In this document: piece by piece, positions 1 through 14,160 of the stretch
Layout: every line of letters begins with the position of its first letter
How positions within the stretch are numbered: the stretch's first letter is position 1
From: Bombus terrestris
Lineage: Eukaryota > Arthropoda > Insecta > Hymenoptera > Apidae
Assembly: GCF_910591885.1 (NCBI RefSeq)
Contig: NW_025963548.1
Location: 5,943,501 to 6,007,500 of the forward strand
DNA: 64,000 bases
Direction: 5' to 3'
Translations under genes and position numbers: made by a program
The notes under the pieces: model-generated
The model's database searches: none
Told to the model about the DNA's origin: nothing
The model's input: only the letters and a program-made list of their open reading frames with translations

Positions 1-638
1 ACTATAGGACATATAACGTTATATTGCATCACTATAGGACGTATAGCGTCATATACTATTGCGCTATAATGTATAACTGTATATTGCATCACTATATGAC
101 GTACAACGTTATGAACTATTACGTTGTGACGCATGACGTTATATTGCATCACAATAGGACGTGTAACATTATATTGCATCACTATAGGACGTATAACGTT
201 ATATGCTATTACGTTATAACGTATAACGTTATATTGCATCACTATAGGACATATAATGTTATATTGCATCACTATAGGACGTATAGCGTCATATACTATT
301 GCGCTATAATGTATAACTGTATATTGCATCACTATATGACGTACAACGTTATGAAATATTACGTTGTAACGCATGACGTTATATTGCATCACTTTAGGAC
401 GTGTAACATTATATTGCATCACTATAGGACGTATAACGTTATATGCTATTACGTTATAACGTATAACGTTATATTGCATCACTATAGGACATATAACGTT
501 ATATTGCATCACTATAGGACGTATAGCGTCATATACTATTGCGCTATAATGTATAACTGTATATTGCATCACTATATGACGTACAACGTTATGAACTATT
601 ACGTTGTAACGCATAACGGTATATTGCATCACGCATAG
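1..638 (+). repeat. 240-bp higher-order repeat, about 2.7 copies
   Basis: Eight monomers form a 240-bp unit with copies at 1-240, 241-480 and a partial copy at 481-638. The unit contains the GGACATATAACG monomer, the pair with ATACTATTGCGCTATAATG, a TACAACG monomer, a GTGTAACATT monomer and a TGCTATTACG monomer. Copies differ by a few substitutions, such as ATATAACG versus ATATAATG at 251-258. The same 2.7-copy block recurs at 15183-15820 with an offset of 15,182 bp. The left edge of the window cuts the array, so more copies may lie upstream. Confidence 0.93.
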
Positions 639-640
639 GA
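630..640 (+). repeat. CACGCATAGG 31-bp phase-shift monomer (first of about 29)
   Basis: CATCACGCATAGG replaces CATCACTATAGG, adding one base. It almost always follows GCATAACGG(T/C)ATATTGC. Copies lie near 1798, 3843, 7690, 9735, 12535, 15813, 38029, 39078, 40663, 43128, 44697, 45623, 48088, 49507, 49868, 50769, 50920, 52638, 52999, 53900, 54201, 54832, 55193, 55403, 57113, 59961, 60951 and 62150 (positions approximate). None lie in block II. Confidence 0.85.
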
Positions 641-871
641 AGTATAACCTTATATTGCATCACTATAGGACGTATAACGTTATATTGCATCACTATAGGA
701 CGTATAACGTTATATTGCATCACTATAGGACGTGTAACGTTATATTGCAACACTATATGACGTATAACGTTATTTGCTACTACGTTATAACACATAACGT
801 TATATTGCATTACTATATGACGTATAACGTTATGAACTATTACGTTATAACGCATAACGCTATATTGCCTC
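639..871 (+). repeat. linker monomers between 240-bp HORs and the 5.9-kb HOR
   Basis: It opens at a 31-bp monomer (CATCACGCATAGG, near 628-640) that shifts the phase by +1, followed by GGACGTATAACG monomers. The part from about 745 on repeats at about 1345 with a period of 599 bp (20 monomers minus one base). The whole stretch is also present at 57123-57355 with an offset of 56,484. Confidence 0.8.
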
Positions 872-2832
872 ACTATATGACGTATAACGTGTTGTTCTAT
901 TACGTAATAACGTATAACGTTATATTGCATCACTATCGACATATAACGTTATATTGCATCACTATTTGACGTTTAACGTCTTGGACTATTACGTAATAAC
1001 GTATAGCGTTACATTGCATCACTATAGGACGTATAACGTTATATTGCATCACCATATGACGTATAGCGTTATGAACTACTACATTATAACGTATAACGTT
1101 ATATTGCATCACCATGTGACATATAAAGTTTTGTACTATTACGTGATATCGTATAACGCTATATGTCATCACTATAGGACGTATAACGTTATATTGCATC
1201 ACTTCATGAAGTATACCGTTATGAACTATTACAGTATACCTTATAACGTTATATTGCATCACCATGTGACGTATAACGTTTTGTACTATTACGTAGTAAC
1301 GAATAACGTTATATTGCATCACTATAGGACGTATAACGTTATATTGCAACACTATATGACGTATAACGTTATTTGCTACTACGTTATAACACATAACGTT
1401 ATATTGCATTACTATATGACGTATAACGTTATGAACTATTACGTTATAACGCATAACGCTATATTGCCTCACTATATGACGTATAACGTGTTGTTCTATT
1501 ACGTAATAACGTATAACGTTATATTGCATCACTATCGACATATAACGTTATATTGCATCACTATATCAAGTATACCGTTATGAACTACTACATTATAACG
1601 TATAACGTTATATTGTATCACCATGTGACGTATAACGTTTTGTACCATTACGTAATAAGTCAACGTTATATTGCATCACTATAGGACGTATAGCGTCATA
1701 TTCTATTGCGTTATAATGTATAACGGTATATTCCATCACTATATGACGCATAACGTTATGAACTATTACGTTATAACGCATAACGGTATATTGCATCACG
1801 CATAGGACGTATAACGTTACATTGCATCACTATAGGACGTTTAACGTTATATTGCATCACTATAGGACGTATAACGTTATATTGCATCACTATAGGACGT
1901 ATAACGTTATATTGCATCACTGTAGGACGTATAACGTTATATTGCATTACTATATGACGTATAACGTTATAAACTATTGTGTTATAATGTATAACCGTAT
2001 ATTGCACCACTATATGACGTATAACGTTTTGTACTATTACGTAATAAGGAATAACGTTATATTGCATTACTATATGACGTTTAACGTTATGAACTATTAC
2101 ATTATAACGCATAACGTTATATTGCATCACTATAGGGCGTATATCGTTATATTGCACCACTATATGAAGTATACCGTTATGAAATATTACATTATAACGT
2201 ATAACGTTATATTGCATCACCACGTGACGTATAACGATATATTGCATCACTATAGGACGTATAACGTTAGATTGCATCAGTATATGACGTATAACGTTAT
2301 ATGCTACTACGTTATAACGTTTAACGTTATATTGCATTACTATATGACGTATAACGTTATGATCTATGACGTTATAACACCTAACGTTTTATTGCATCAC
2401 CATGTGACGTATAACGTTATATTGCATCACTATATGACGTATAACGTTATATGCTACTACGTTATAACGTATAACGTTATATTGCATTACTATTTGACGT
2501 TTAACGTTATGAACTATTACGTTATAACGCATAACGTTATATTGCATCACTATAGGACGTATATCGTTATATTGCACCACTATATGAAGTATACCGTTAT
2601 GAAATATTACATTATAACGTATAACGTTATATTGCATCACCAGCGTGACGTATAACGTTATATTGCATCACCATGTGACGTATAACGTTTTGTACTATTA
2701 CGTAATATCGTATAACGTTATGTTGCATCACTATAGGACGTATAACGTTATATTGCATCACTATACGACGTATAACGTTATGTGCTACTACGTTATATCG
2801 TATAACGTTATATTGCATTACTATATGACGTA

Positions 2833-2840
2833 TGACGTCA
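2833..2840. other. TGACGTCA palindrome (one of four)
   Basis: The monomer near 2821-2850 reads TATGACGTCATG, giving an exact 8-bp match to the CREB/ATF site TGACGTCA. Copies at 8725-8732, 41880-41887 and 46840-46847 are carried by HOR duplication. Most monomers have only TGACGTA. The sequence is seen; a regulatory role is not supported. Confidence 0.6.
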
Positions 2841-4584
2841 TGAAATATTACGATATAACGCATAACGTTATATTGCATTACTATATGCCGTATAACATTA
2901 TGAACTATTAGTGTTATAACGCATAACGTCATATTGCATCACTATATGTCGTATAACGTTTTGCACTATTACGTAATAACGTATAACGTCATATTGCATC
3001 ACTATAGGACGTATAGCGGTACATTGCATCACTATATGAAGTATACCGTTATGAACTATTGCGTTATAACGTATAACGTTATATTGCACCACTATATGAA
3101 GTATTCCGTTATGAACTATTACAATAATAACGTATAACGTTATATTGCCTCACTATAGGACGTATAGCGTCATATACTATTGCGTTATAATGTATAACGG
3201 TATATTCCATCACTATATGACGCATAACGTTATGAACTATTACGTTATAAAGCATAACGTTATATTGCATCACTATAGGACGTATAACGTTATATTGCAT
3301 CACTATAGGACGTATAGCGTCTAATACTATTGCGTTATAATGTATACCGTTACATTGCATCACCATGTGACGTATAACGTTTTGTACCATTACGTAATAA
3401 GGTATAACGTTATATTGCATCACTATAGGACGTATAACGTTATATTGCATTACTATATGACGTATAACGTTATGAACTATTACGTTATAACGCACAACGT
3501 TATGTTGCAACACTATAGGACGTATAGCGTCATATTCTATTTCGTTATAATGTATAACGGTATATTCCATCACTATATGACGCATAACGTTATGAACTAT
3601 TACGTTATAGCGCATAACGGTATATTGCATCACGTATAGGACGTATAACGCTACATTGCATCACTATAGGACGTTTAACGTTATATTGCATCACTATAGG
3701 ACGTATAACGTTATATTGCATCACTATAGGACGTATAGCGTCTAATACTATTGCGTTATAGTGTATAACGGTATATTATATCACTATATGACGTATAACG
3801 TTATGAACTATTACGTTATAACGCATAACGGTATATTGCATCACGCATAGGACGTATAACGTTACATTGCATCACTATAGGACGTATAACGTTATATTGC
3901 ATCACTATAGGACGTATAACGTTATATTGCATCACTATAGGACCTGTAATGTTATATTGCATCACTATTTGACGTATAACGTTTTGTACTATTACGTAAT
4001 AACGTATAGCGTTACATTGCATCACTATAGGACGTATAACGTTATATTGCATCACTATATGAAGTATACCGTTATGAACTATTACATTATAACGTATAAC
4101 GTTATATTGCATCACCATGTGACGTATAAAGTTTTGTACTATTACGAAATATCGTATAACGTTATATTGCATCACTATAGGACGTATAACGTTATATTGC
4201 ATCACTACATGAAGTATACCGTTATGAACTATTACATTATACCGTATAACGTTTTATTGCATCACCATGTGACGTATAACGTTTTGTACTATTACATAGT
4301 AACGTATAACGTTATATTGCATCACAATAGGACGTATAACGTCATATTACATCGCTATTTGACGTATAACGTTATATGCTACTTCGTTATAACCCATAAC
4401 GTTATATTGCATCACTATATGACGTATAACGTTATAAACTATTACGTTATAACGCATAACGTTATATTGCCTCACCATATGACGTATAACGTTATGACCT
4501 ATGACGTTATAACACCTAACGTTATATTGCATCACTATAGGACGTTTAACGTCATATTGCATCACTTTATGACGTATAACGTTA

Positions 4585-4615
4585 TATATTATTGCGCGAT
4601 GAAGGAATAACTTTA
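4585..4615 (+). repeat. divergent 31-bp monomer, copy 1 (GCGCGATG form)
   Basis: TATATTATTGCGCGATG followed by AAGGAATAACTTTA. It keeps the 3' TTA but has lost the ACGTATAACG box. It is the least typical monomer that recurs, and the only one I noticed with GAAGGAATAAC. Confidence 0.92.
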
Positions 4616-4820
4616 TATTGCATCACTATATGATGCATAACGTTATATTACATTACTATAGGACGTAAACGTTATAAACTATTGTGTTATAATGTATAAC
4701 GGTATATTGCACCACTATATGATGTATAACGGTATATTGCGTCACTATATGACGTATAACGTTTTGTACTATTACGTAATAACGAATAACGTTATATTGC
4801 TTCACTATATGATGTTTAGC

Positions 4821-4840
4821 GTTTTGAACTTTAATTGCAT
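4821..4840 (+). repeat. short GAAC/TTTAATTG junction (21-bp deletion form)
   Basis: TTTTGAAC joins TTTAATTGCAT directly at 4829/4830. Five more short forms join at 10720, 13490 (CGATTTGAAC variant), 43963, 48773 and 52055. The long form has 21 bp in between. Confidence 0.88.
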
Positions 4841-5320
4841 CAGTATATGACGTATAACGTTATGAACTATTACATTATAACCTATAACGTTATATTGCAT
4901 CACTATAGGACGTATAACATTATATTGCATCACTATATGACGTATAACGTTATGAACTATTACGTTATAACGCATAACGTTATGTTGCAACACTATAGGA
5001 CGTATAGCGTCATATTCTATTGCGTTATAATGTATAACGGTATATTCCATCACTATATGACGCATAACGTTATGAACCATTACGTTATAACGCATAACGT
5101 TATATTGCATCACTATAGGACGTATAACGTTATATTGCATTACTATATGACGTATAACGTTATAAACTATTGTGTTATAATGTATAACGGTATATTGCAC
5201 CACTATATGACGTACAACGTTATGAACTATTACGTTGTAACGCATAACGTTATATTGCATTACTATATGACGTATAACGTTATGAACTATTACGTTATAA
5301 CGCATAACGTTATATTGCAA

Positions 5321-6432
5321 CACTAAAGGACGTATAGCGTCATATACTATTGCGTTATAATGTATACCGGTATATTCCATCACTATATGACGCATAACGT
5401 TATGAACCATTACGTTATAACGCATAACGTTATATTGCATCACTATAGGACGTATAACGTTATATTGCAATACTATATGACGTATAACGTTATAAACTAT
5501 TGTGTTATAATGTATAACGGTATATTGCACCACTATATGACGTATAACGTTATGAACTATTACGTTGTAACGCATAACGTTATATTGCATTACTATATGA
5601 CGTATAACGTTATGAACTATTACGTTATAACGCATAACGTTATATTGCATCACTATAGGACGTATAGCGGTATATTGCATCACTATATGAAGTATACCGT
5701 TATGAACTATTACGTTATAACGTATAACGTTATATTGCTCCACTATATGAAGTATTCCGTTATGAACTATTACAATTATAACGCATAACGTTATATTGCA
5801 ACACTAAAGGACGTATAGCGTCATATACTATTGCGTTATAATGTATACCGGTATATTCCATCACTATATGACGCATAACGTTATGAACCATTACGTTATA
5901 ACGCATAACGTTATATTGCATCACTATAGGACGTATAACGTTATATTGCAATACTATATGACGTATAACGTTATAAACTATTGTGTTATAATGTATAACG
6001 GTATATTGCACCACTATATGACGTACAACGTTATGAACTATTACGTTGTAACGCATAACGTTATATTGCATTACTATATGACGTATAACGTTATGAACTA
6101 CTACGTTGTAACGCATAACGTTATACTGCATTACTATATGACGTATAACGTTATGAACTATTACGTTATAACGCATAACGTTATATTGCATCACTATAGG
6201 ACGTATAACGTCATATTGCATTACTATATGACGTATAACGTTATGAACTATTACGTTATAACGCATAACGTTATATTGCATCACTATAGGACGTATAGCG
6301 GTATATTGCATCACTATATGAAGTATACCGTTATGAACTATTACGTTATAACGTATAACGTTATATTGCTCCACTATATGAAGTATTCCGTTATGAACTA
6401 TTACAATTATAACGCATAACGTTATATTGCAA
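5321..6432 (+). repeat. nested 481-bp and 631-bp tandem duplications inside U1
   Basis: The marker CACTAAAGG occurs at 5321, 5802 and 6433, spaced 481 and 631 bp. Both spacings are 30n+1 because each unit holds one 31-bp monomer, TTACAATTATAACG. The 150-bp difference is exactly five monomers: 6061-6250 carries additional TGACGTATAACG / TGAACTA(T/C)TACG pairs. Confidence 0.9.
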
Positions 6433-9400
6433 CACTAAAGGACGTATAGCGTCATATACTATTGCGTTATAATGTATACCGGTATATTCCATCACTATAT
6501 GACGCATAACGTTATGAACCATTACGTTATAACGCATAACGTTATATTGCATCACTATAGGACGTATAACGTTATATTGCAATACTATATGACGTATAAC
6601 GTTATAAACTATTGTGTTATAATGTATAACGGTATATTGCACCACTATATGACGTACAACGTTATGAACTATTACGTTGTAACGCATAACGTTATATTGC
6701 ATTACTATATGACGTATAACGTTATGAACTACTACGTTGTAACGCATAACGTTATACTGCATTACTATATGACGTATAACGTGTTGTTCTATTACGTAAT
6801 AACGTATAACGTTATATTGCATCACTATCGACATATAACGTTATATTGCATCACTATTTGACGTTTAACGTCTTGGACTATTACGTAATAACGTATAGCG
6901 TTACATTGCATCACTATAGGACGTATAACGTTATATTGCATCACCATATGACGTATAGCGTTATGAACTACTACATTATAACGTATAACGTTATATTGCA
7001 TCACCATGTGACATATAAAGTTTTGTACTATTACGTGATATCGTATAACGCTATATGTCATCACTATAGGACGTATAACGTTATATTGCATCACTTCATG
7101 AAGTATACCGTTATGAACTATTACAGTATACCTTATAACGTTATATTGCATCACCATGTGACGTATAACGTTTTGTACTATTACGTAGTAACGAATAACG
7201 TTATATTGCATCACTATAGGACGTATAACGTTATATTGCAACACTATATGACGTATAACGTTATTTGCTACTACGTTATAACACATAACGTTATATTGCA
7301 TTACTATATGACGTATAACGTTATGAACTATTACGTTATAACGCATAACGCTATATTGCCTCACTATATGACGTATAACGTGTTGTTCTATTACGTAATA
7401 ACGTATAACGTTATATTGCATCACTATCGACATATAACGTTATATTGCATCACTATATCAAGTATACCGTTATGAACTACTACATTATAACGTATAACGT
7501 TATATTGTATCACCATGTGACGTATAACGTTTTGTACAATTACGTAATAAGTCAACGTTATATTGCATCACTATAGGACGTATAGCGTCATATTCTATTG
7601 CGTTATAATGTATAACGGTATATTCCATCACTATATGACGCATAACGTTATGAACTATTACGTTATAACGCATAACGGTATATTGCATCACGCATAGGAC
7701 GTATAACGTTACATTGCATCACTATAGGACGTTTAACGTTATATTGCATCACTATAGGACGTATAACGTTATATTGCATCACTATAGGACGTATAACGTT
7801 ATATTGCATCACTATAGGACGTATAACGTTATATTGCATTACTATATGACGTATAACGTTATAAACTATTGTGTTATAATGTATAACCGTATATTGCACC
7901 ACTATATGACGTATAACGTTTTGTACTATTACGTAATAAGGAATAACGTTATATTGCATTACTATATGACGTTTAACGTTATGAACTATTACATTATAAC
8001 GCATAACGTTATATTGCATCACTATAGGGCGTATATCGTTATATTGCACCACTATATGAAGTATACCGTTATGAAATATTACATTATAACGTATAACGTT
8101 ATATTGCATCACCACGTGACGTATAACGATATATTGCATCACTATAGGACGTATAACGTTAGATTGCATCAGTATATGACGTATAACGTTATATGCTACT
8201 ACGTTATAACGTTTAACGTTATATTGCATTACTATATGACGTATAACGTTATGATCTATGACGTTATAACACCTAACGTTTTATTGCATCACCATGTGAC
8301 GTATAACGTTATATTGCATCACTATATGACGTATAACGTTATATGCTACTACGTTATAACGTATAACGTTATATTGCATTACTATTTGACGTTTAACGTT
8401 ATGAACTATTACGTTATAACGCATAACGTTATATTGCATCACTATAGGACGTATATCGTTATATTGCACCACTATATGAAGTATACCGTTATGAAATATT
8501 ACATTATAACGTATAACGTTATATTGCATCACCAGCGTGACGTATAACGTTATATTGCATCACCATGTGACGTATAACGTTTTGTACTATTACGTAATAT
8601 CGTATAACGTTATGTTGCATCACTATAGGACGTATAACGTTATATTGCATCACTATACGACGTATAACGTTATGTGCTACTACGTTATATCGTATAACGT
8701 TATATTGCATTACTATATGACGTATGACGTCATGAAATATTACGATATAACGCATAACGTTATATTGCATTACTATATGCCGTATAACATTATGAACTAT
8801 TAGTGTTATAACGCATAACGTCATATTGCATCACTATATGTCGTATAACGTTTTGCACTATTACGTAATAACGTATAACGTCATATTGCATCACTATAGG
8901 ACGTATAGCGGTACATTGCATCACTATATGAAGTATACCGTTATGAACTATTGCGTTATAACGTATAACGTTATATTGCACCACTATATGAAGTATTCCG
9001 TTATGAACTATTACAATAATAACGTATAACGTTATATTGCCTCACTATAGGACGTATAGCGTCATATACTATTGCGTTATAATGTATAACGGTATATTCC
9101 ATCACTATATGACGCATAACGTTATGAACTATTACGTTATAAAGCATAACGTTATATTGCATCACTATAGGACGTATAACGTTATATTGCATCACTATAG
9201 GACGTATAGCGTCTAATACTACTGCGTTATAATGTATACCGTTACATTGCATCACCATGTGACGTATAACGTTTTGTACCATTACGTAATAAGGTATAAC
9301 GTTATATTGCATCACTATAGGACGTATAACGTTATATTGCATTACTATATGACGTATAACGTTATGAACTATTACGTTATAACGCACAACGTTATGTTGC

Positions 9401-10271
9401 AACACTATAGGACGTATAGCGTCATATTCTATTTCGTTATAATGTATAACGGTATATTCCATCACTATATGACGCATAACGTTATGAACTATTACGTTAT
9501 AGCGCATAACGGTATATTGCATCACGTATAGGACGTATAACGCTACATTGCATCACTATAGGACGTTTAACGTTATATTGCATCACTATAGGACGTATAA
9601 CGTTATATTGCATCACTATAGGACGTATAGCGTCTAATACTATTGCGTTATAGTGTATAACGGTATATTATATCACTATATGACGTATAACGTTATGAAC
9701 TATTACGTTATAACGCATAACGGTATATTGCATCACGCATAGGACGTATAACGTTACATTGCATCACTATAGGACGTATAACGTTATATTGCATCACTAT
9801 AGGACGTATAACGTTATATTGCATCACTATAGGACCTGTAATGTTATATTGCATCACTATTTGACGTATAACGTTTTGTACTATTACGTAATAACGTATA
9901 GCGTTACATTGCATCACTATAGGACGTATAACGTTATATTGCATCACTATATGAAGTATACCGTTATGAACTATTACATTATAACGTATAACGTTATATT
10001 GCATCACCATGTGACGTATAAAGTTTTGTACTATTACGAAATATCGTATAACGTTATATTGCATCACTATAGGACGTATAACGTTATATTGCATCACTAC
10101 ATGAAGTATACCGTTATGAACTATTACATTATACCGTATAACGTTTTATTGCATCACCATGTGACGTATAACGTTTTGTACTATTACATAGTAACGTATA
10201 ACGTTATATTGCATCACAATAGGACGTATAACGTCATATTGCATCACTATATGACGTATAACGTTATATGC

Positions 10272-10289
10272 TATACGTTATAACGTATA
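10272..10289. repeat. 18-bp perfect palindrome in a 29-bp monomer
   Basis: TATACGTTATAACGTATA equals its own reverse complement. It appears where TGCTATTACG has lost a base to give TGCTATACG. Further copies read at 13042, 14880, 28381, 29997 (after TATGG), 31015, 31494 and 36435, and others near 34370, 35388, 35867, 43514, 44962, 48324, 51606, 59449 and 63252. The loss both creates the palindrome and shifts phase by -1. Confidence 0.88.
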
Positions 10290-10475
10290 ACGTTATATTG
10301 CATTACTATATGACGTATAACGTTATGAACTATTACGTTATAACGCATAACGTTATATTGCCTCACCATATGACGTATAACGTTATGACCTATGACGTTA
10401 TAACACCTAACGTTATATTGCATCACTATAGGACGTTTAACGTCATATTGCATCACTTTATGACGTATAACGTTA

Positions 10476-10506
10476 TATATTATTGCGCGATGAAGGAATA
10501 ACTTTA
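10476..10506 (+). repeat. divergent 31-bp monomer, copy 2 (GCGCGATG form)
   Basis: In U2, 5,891 bp after copy 1 and identical to it. Confidence 0.92.
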
Positions 10507-12320
10507 TATTGCATCACTATATGATGCATAACGTTATATTACATTACTATAGGACGTAAACGTTATAAACTATTGTGTTATAATGTATAACGGTATATTG
10601 CACCACTATATGATGTATAACGGTATATTGCGTCACTATATGACGTATAACGTTTTGTACTATTACGTAATAACGAATAACGTTATATTGCTTCACTATA
10701 TGATGTTTAGCGTTTTGAACTTTAATTGCATCAGTATATGACGTATAACGTTATGAACTATTACATTATAACCTATAACGTTATATTGCATCACTATAGG
10801 ACGTATAACATTATATTGCATCACTATATGACGTATAACGTTATGAACTATTACGTTATAACGCATAACGTTATGTTGCAACACTATAGGACGTATAGCG
10901 TCATATTCTATTGCGTTATAATGTATAACGGTATATTCCATCACTATATGACGCATAACGTTATGAACCATTACGTTATAACGCATAACGTTATATTGCA
11001 TCACTATAGGACGTATAACGTTATATTGCATTACTATATGACGTATAACGTTATAAACTATTGTGTTATAATGTATAACGGTATATTGCACCACTATATG
11101 ACGTACAACGTTATGAACTATTACGTTGTAACGCATAACGTTATATTGCATTACTATATGACGTATAACGTTATGAACTATTACGTTATAACGCATAACG
11201 TTATATTGCAACACTAAAGGACGTATAGCGTCATATACTATTGCGTTATAATGTATACCGGTATATTCCATCACTATATGACGCATAACGTTATGAACCA
11301 TTACGTTATAACGCATAACGTTATATTGCATCACTATAGGACGTATAACGTTATATTGCAATACTATATGACGTATAACGTTATAAACTATTGTGTTATA
11401 ATGTATAACGGTATATTGCACCACTATATGACGTACAACGTTATGAACTATTACGTTGTAACGCATAACGTTATATTGCATTACTATATGACGTATAACG
11501 TTATGAACTATTACGTTATAACGCATAACGTTATATTGCATCACTATAGGACGTATAGCGTTATATTGCATCACTATATGAAATATACCGTTATGAACTA
11601 TTACGTTATAACGTATAACGTTATATTGCTCCACTATATGAAGTATTCCGTTATGAACTATTACAATTATAACGCATAACGTTATATTGCAACACTAAAG
11701 GACGTATAGCGTCATATACTATTGCGTTATAATGTATACCGGTATATTCCATCACTATATGACGCATAACGTTATGAACCATTACGTTATAACGCATAAC
11801 GTTATATTGCATCACTATAGGACGTATAACGTTATATTGCAATACTATATGACGTATAACGTTATAAACTATTGTGTTATAATGTATAACGGTATATTGC
11901 ACCACTATATGACGTACAACGTTATGAACTATTACGTTGTAACGCATAACGTTATATTGCATTACTATATGACGTATAACGTTATGAACTACTACGTTGT
12001 AACGCATAACGTTATACTGCATTACTATATGACGTATAACGTTATGAACTATTACGTTATAACGCATAACGTTATATTGCATCACTATAGGGCGTATAAC
12101 GTCATATTGCATTACTATATGACGTATAACGTTATGAACTATTACGTTATAACGCATAACGTTATATTGCATCACTATAGGACGTATAGCGGTATATTGC
12201 ATCACTATATGAAGTATACCGTTATGAACTATTACGTTATAACGTATAACGTTATATTGCACCACTATATGAAGTATTCCGTTATGAACTATTACAATTA
12301 TAACGCATAACGTTATATTG

Positions 12321-13778
12321 CATCACTATAGGCCGTACAACGTTATATTGCATTACTATATGACGTATAACGTTATGAACTATTACGTTATAACGCATAA
12401 CGTTATGTTGCAACACTATAGGACGTATAGCGTCTAATACTATTGCGTTATAATGTATAACGGTATATTGCATCACTATATGACGTATAACGTTATGAAC
12501 TATTACGTTATAACGCATAACGGTATATTGCATCACGCATAGGACGTATAACGTTACATTGCATCACTATAGGACGTATAACGTTATATTGCATCACTAT
12601 AGGACGTATAACGTTATATTGCATCACTATAGGACGTGTAATGTTATATTGCATCACTATTTGACGTATAACGTTTTGTACTATTACGTAATAACGTATA
12701 GCGTTACATTGCATCACTATAGGACGTATAACGTTATATTGCATCACTATATGAAGTATACCGTTATGAACTATTACATTATAACGTATAACGTTATATT
12801 GCATCACCATGTGACGTATAAACTTTTGTACTATTACGTAATATCGTATAACGTTATATTGCATCACTACATGAAGTATACCGTTATGAACTATTACATT
12901 ATACCGTATAACGTTTTATTGCATCACCATGTGACGTATAACGTTTTGTACTATTACATAGTAACGTATAACGTTATATTGCATCACAATAGGACGTATA
13001 ACGTCATATTGCATCACTATATGACGTATAACGTTATATGCTATACGTTATAACGTATAACGTTATATTGCATTACTATATGACGTATAACGTTATGAAC
13101 TATTACGTTATAACGCATAACGTTATATTGCCTCACCATATGACGTATAACGTTATGACCTATGACGTTATAACACCTAACGTTATATTGCATCACTATA
13201 GGACGTTTAACGTCATATTGCATCACTTTATGACGTATAACGTTATATATTATTGCGATATGAAGGAATAACTTTATATTGCATCACTATATGATGCATA
13301 ACGTTATATTACATTACTATAGGACGTAAACGTTATAAACTATTGTGTTATAATGTATAACCGTATATTGCACCACTATATGATGTATAACGGTATATTG
13401 CGTCACTATATGACGTATGACGTTTTGTACTATTACGTAATAACGAATAACGTTATATTGCTTCACTATATGATGTTTAGCGATTTGAACTTTAATTGCA
13501 TCAGTATATGACGTATAACGTTATGAACTATTACATTATAACCTATAACGTTATATTGCGTCACTATAGGACGTATAACATTATATTGCATCACTATATG
13601 ACGTATAACGTTATGAACTATTACGTTATAACGCATAACGTTATGTTGCAACACTATAGGACGTATAGCGTCATATTCTATTGCGTTATAATGTATAACG
13701 GTATATTCCATCACTATATGACGCATAACGTTATGAACCATTACGTTATAACGCATAACGTTATATTGCATCACTATA
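12321..13778 (+). repeat. partial third copy of the 5.9-kb HOR, rearranged
   Basis: After a 31-mer CATCACGCATAGG at about 12530, the sequence tracks 9708-10100 at offset 2,800. It loses one 30-bp monomer near 12855 and then tracks 10271-11010 at offset 2,770. The divergent monomer at 13246 and the short junction at 13490 are both present. The first 200 bp resemble 44466-44698 (offset 32,162) more than U1 or U2. Confidence 0.85.
13246..13276 (+). repeat. divergent 31-bp monomer, copy 3 (GCGATATG form)
   Basis: 2,770 bp after copy 2. It alone reads TTGCGATATGAAGG. Confidence 0.92.
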
Positions 13779-14160
13779 GGATGTATAACGTTATAAACTA
13801 TTGTGTCATAATGTATAACGGTATATTGCACCACTATATGACGTACAACGTTATGAACTATTACGTTGTAACGCATAACGTTATATTGCATTACTATATG
13901 ATGTATAACGTTATGAACCATTACGTTATAACGCATAACGTTATATTGCATCACTATAGGATGTATAACGTTATAAACTATTGTGTCATAATGTATAACG
14001 GTATATTGCACCACTATATGACGTACAACGTTATGAACTATTACGTTATAACGCATAACGTTATATTGCATCACTATAGGATGTATAACGTTATAAACTA
14101 TTGTGTCATAATGTATAACGGTATATTGCACCACTATATGACGCATAACGTTATGAACCA
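13779..14160 (+). repeat. local 180/120-bp expansion marked by TGTGTCATAATG
   Basis: GGATGTATAACG begins at 13779, 13959 and 14079, giving successive units of 180 and 120 bp. Each is followed by AAACTATTGTGTCATAATG, a T-to-C change not seen in the parental TGTGTTATAATG modules. Sharing the private change shows the units arose from one another locally after it occurred. Confidence 0.9.

Larger units (their letters stand above)
872..6763 (+). repeat. 5,892-bp higher-order repeat, copy U1
   Basis: The unit repeats at 6764 with an offset of exactly 5,892 bp, which is 196 monomers plus 12 bp. Homology starts at 872/6764; the base before differs (C871, T6763). From 872 to about 4348 I noticed only three substitutions against U2: C1646 to A7538, G1922 to A7814, and T3330 to C9222. 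Content in order: GTGTTGTTCT module, CACTATCGACAT 29-mer, ACTTCATGAAG monomers, a CAGCGTGACG 31-mer near 2641, four G-type TATTGCG modules, the GAAGGAATAAC monomer at 4585, the TTTGAACTTTAATTG short junction at 4829, and a block rich in TGAACTATTACG monomers with internal 481 and 631 bp duplications. Confidence 0.92.
6764..12320 (+). repeat. 5.9-kb higher-order repeat, copy U2 (3' truncated)
   Basis: This copy matches U1 at offset 5,892 up to about 10240 and at offset 5,891 after a one-base-shorter monomer at about 10270. It ends where U1 shows CAACACTAAAGG (6430) and U2 instead shows CATCACTATAGGCCGTAC (about 12320). A short patch at about 10241-10331 differs from U1 4349-4440 far more than the flanks do. 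Confidence 0.9.
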
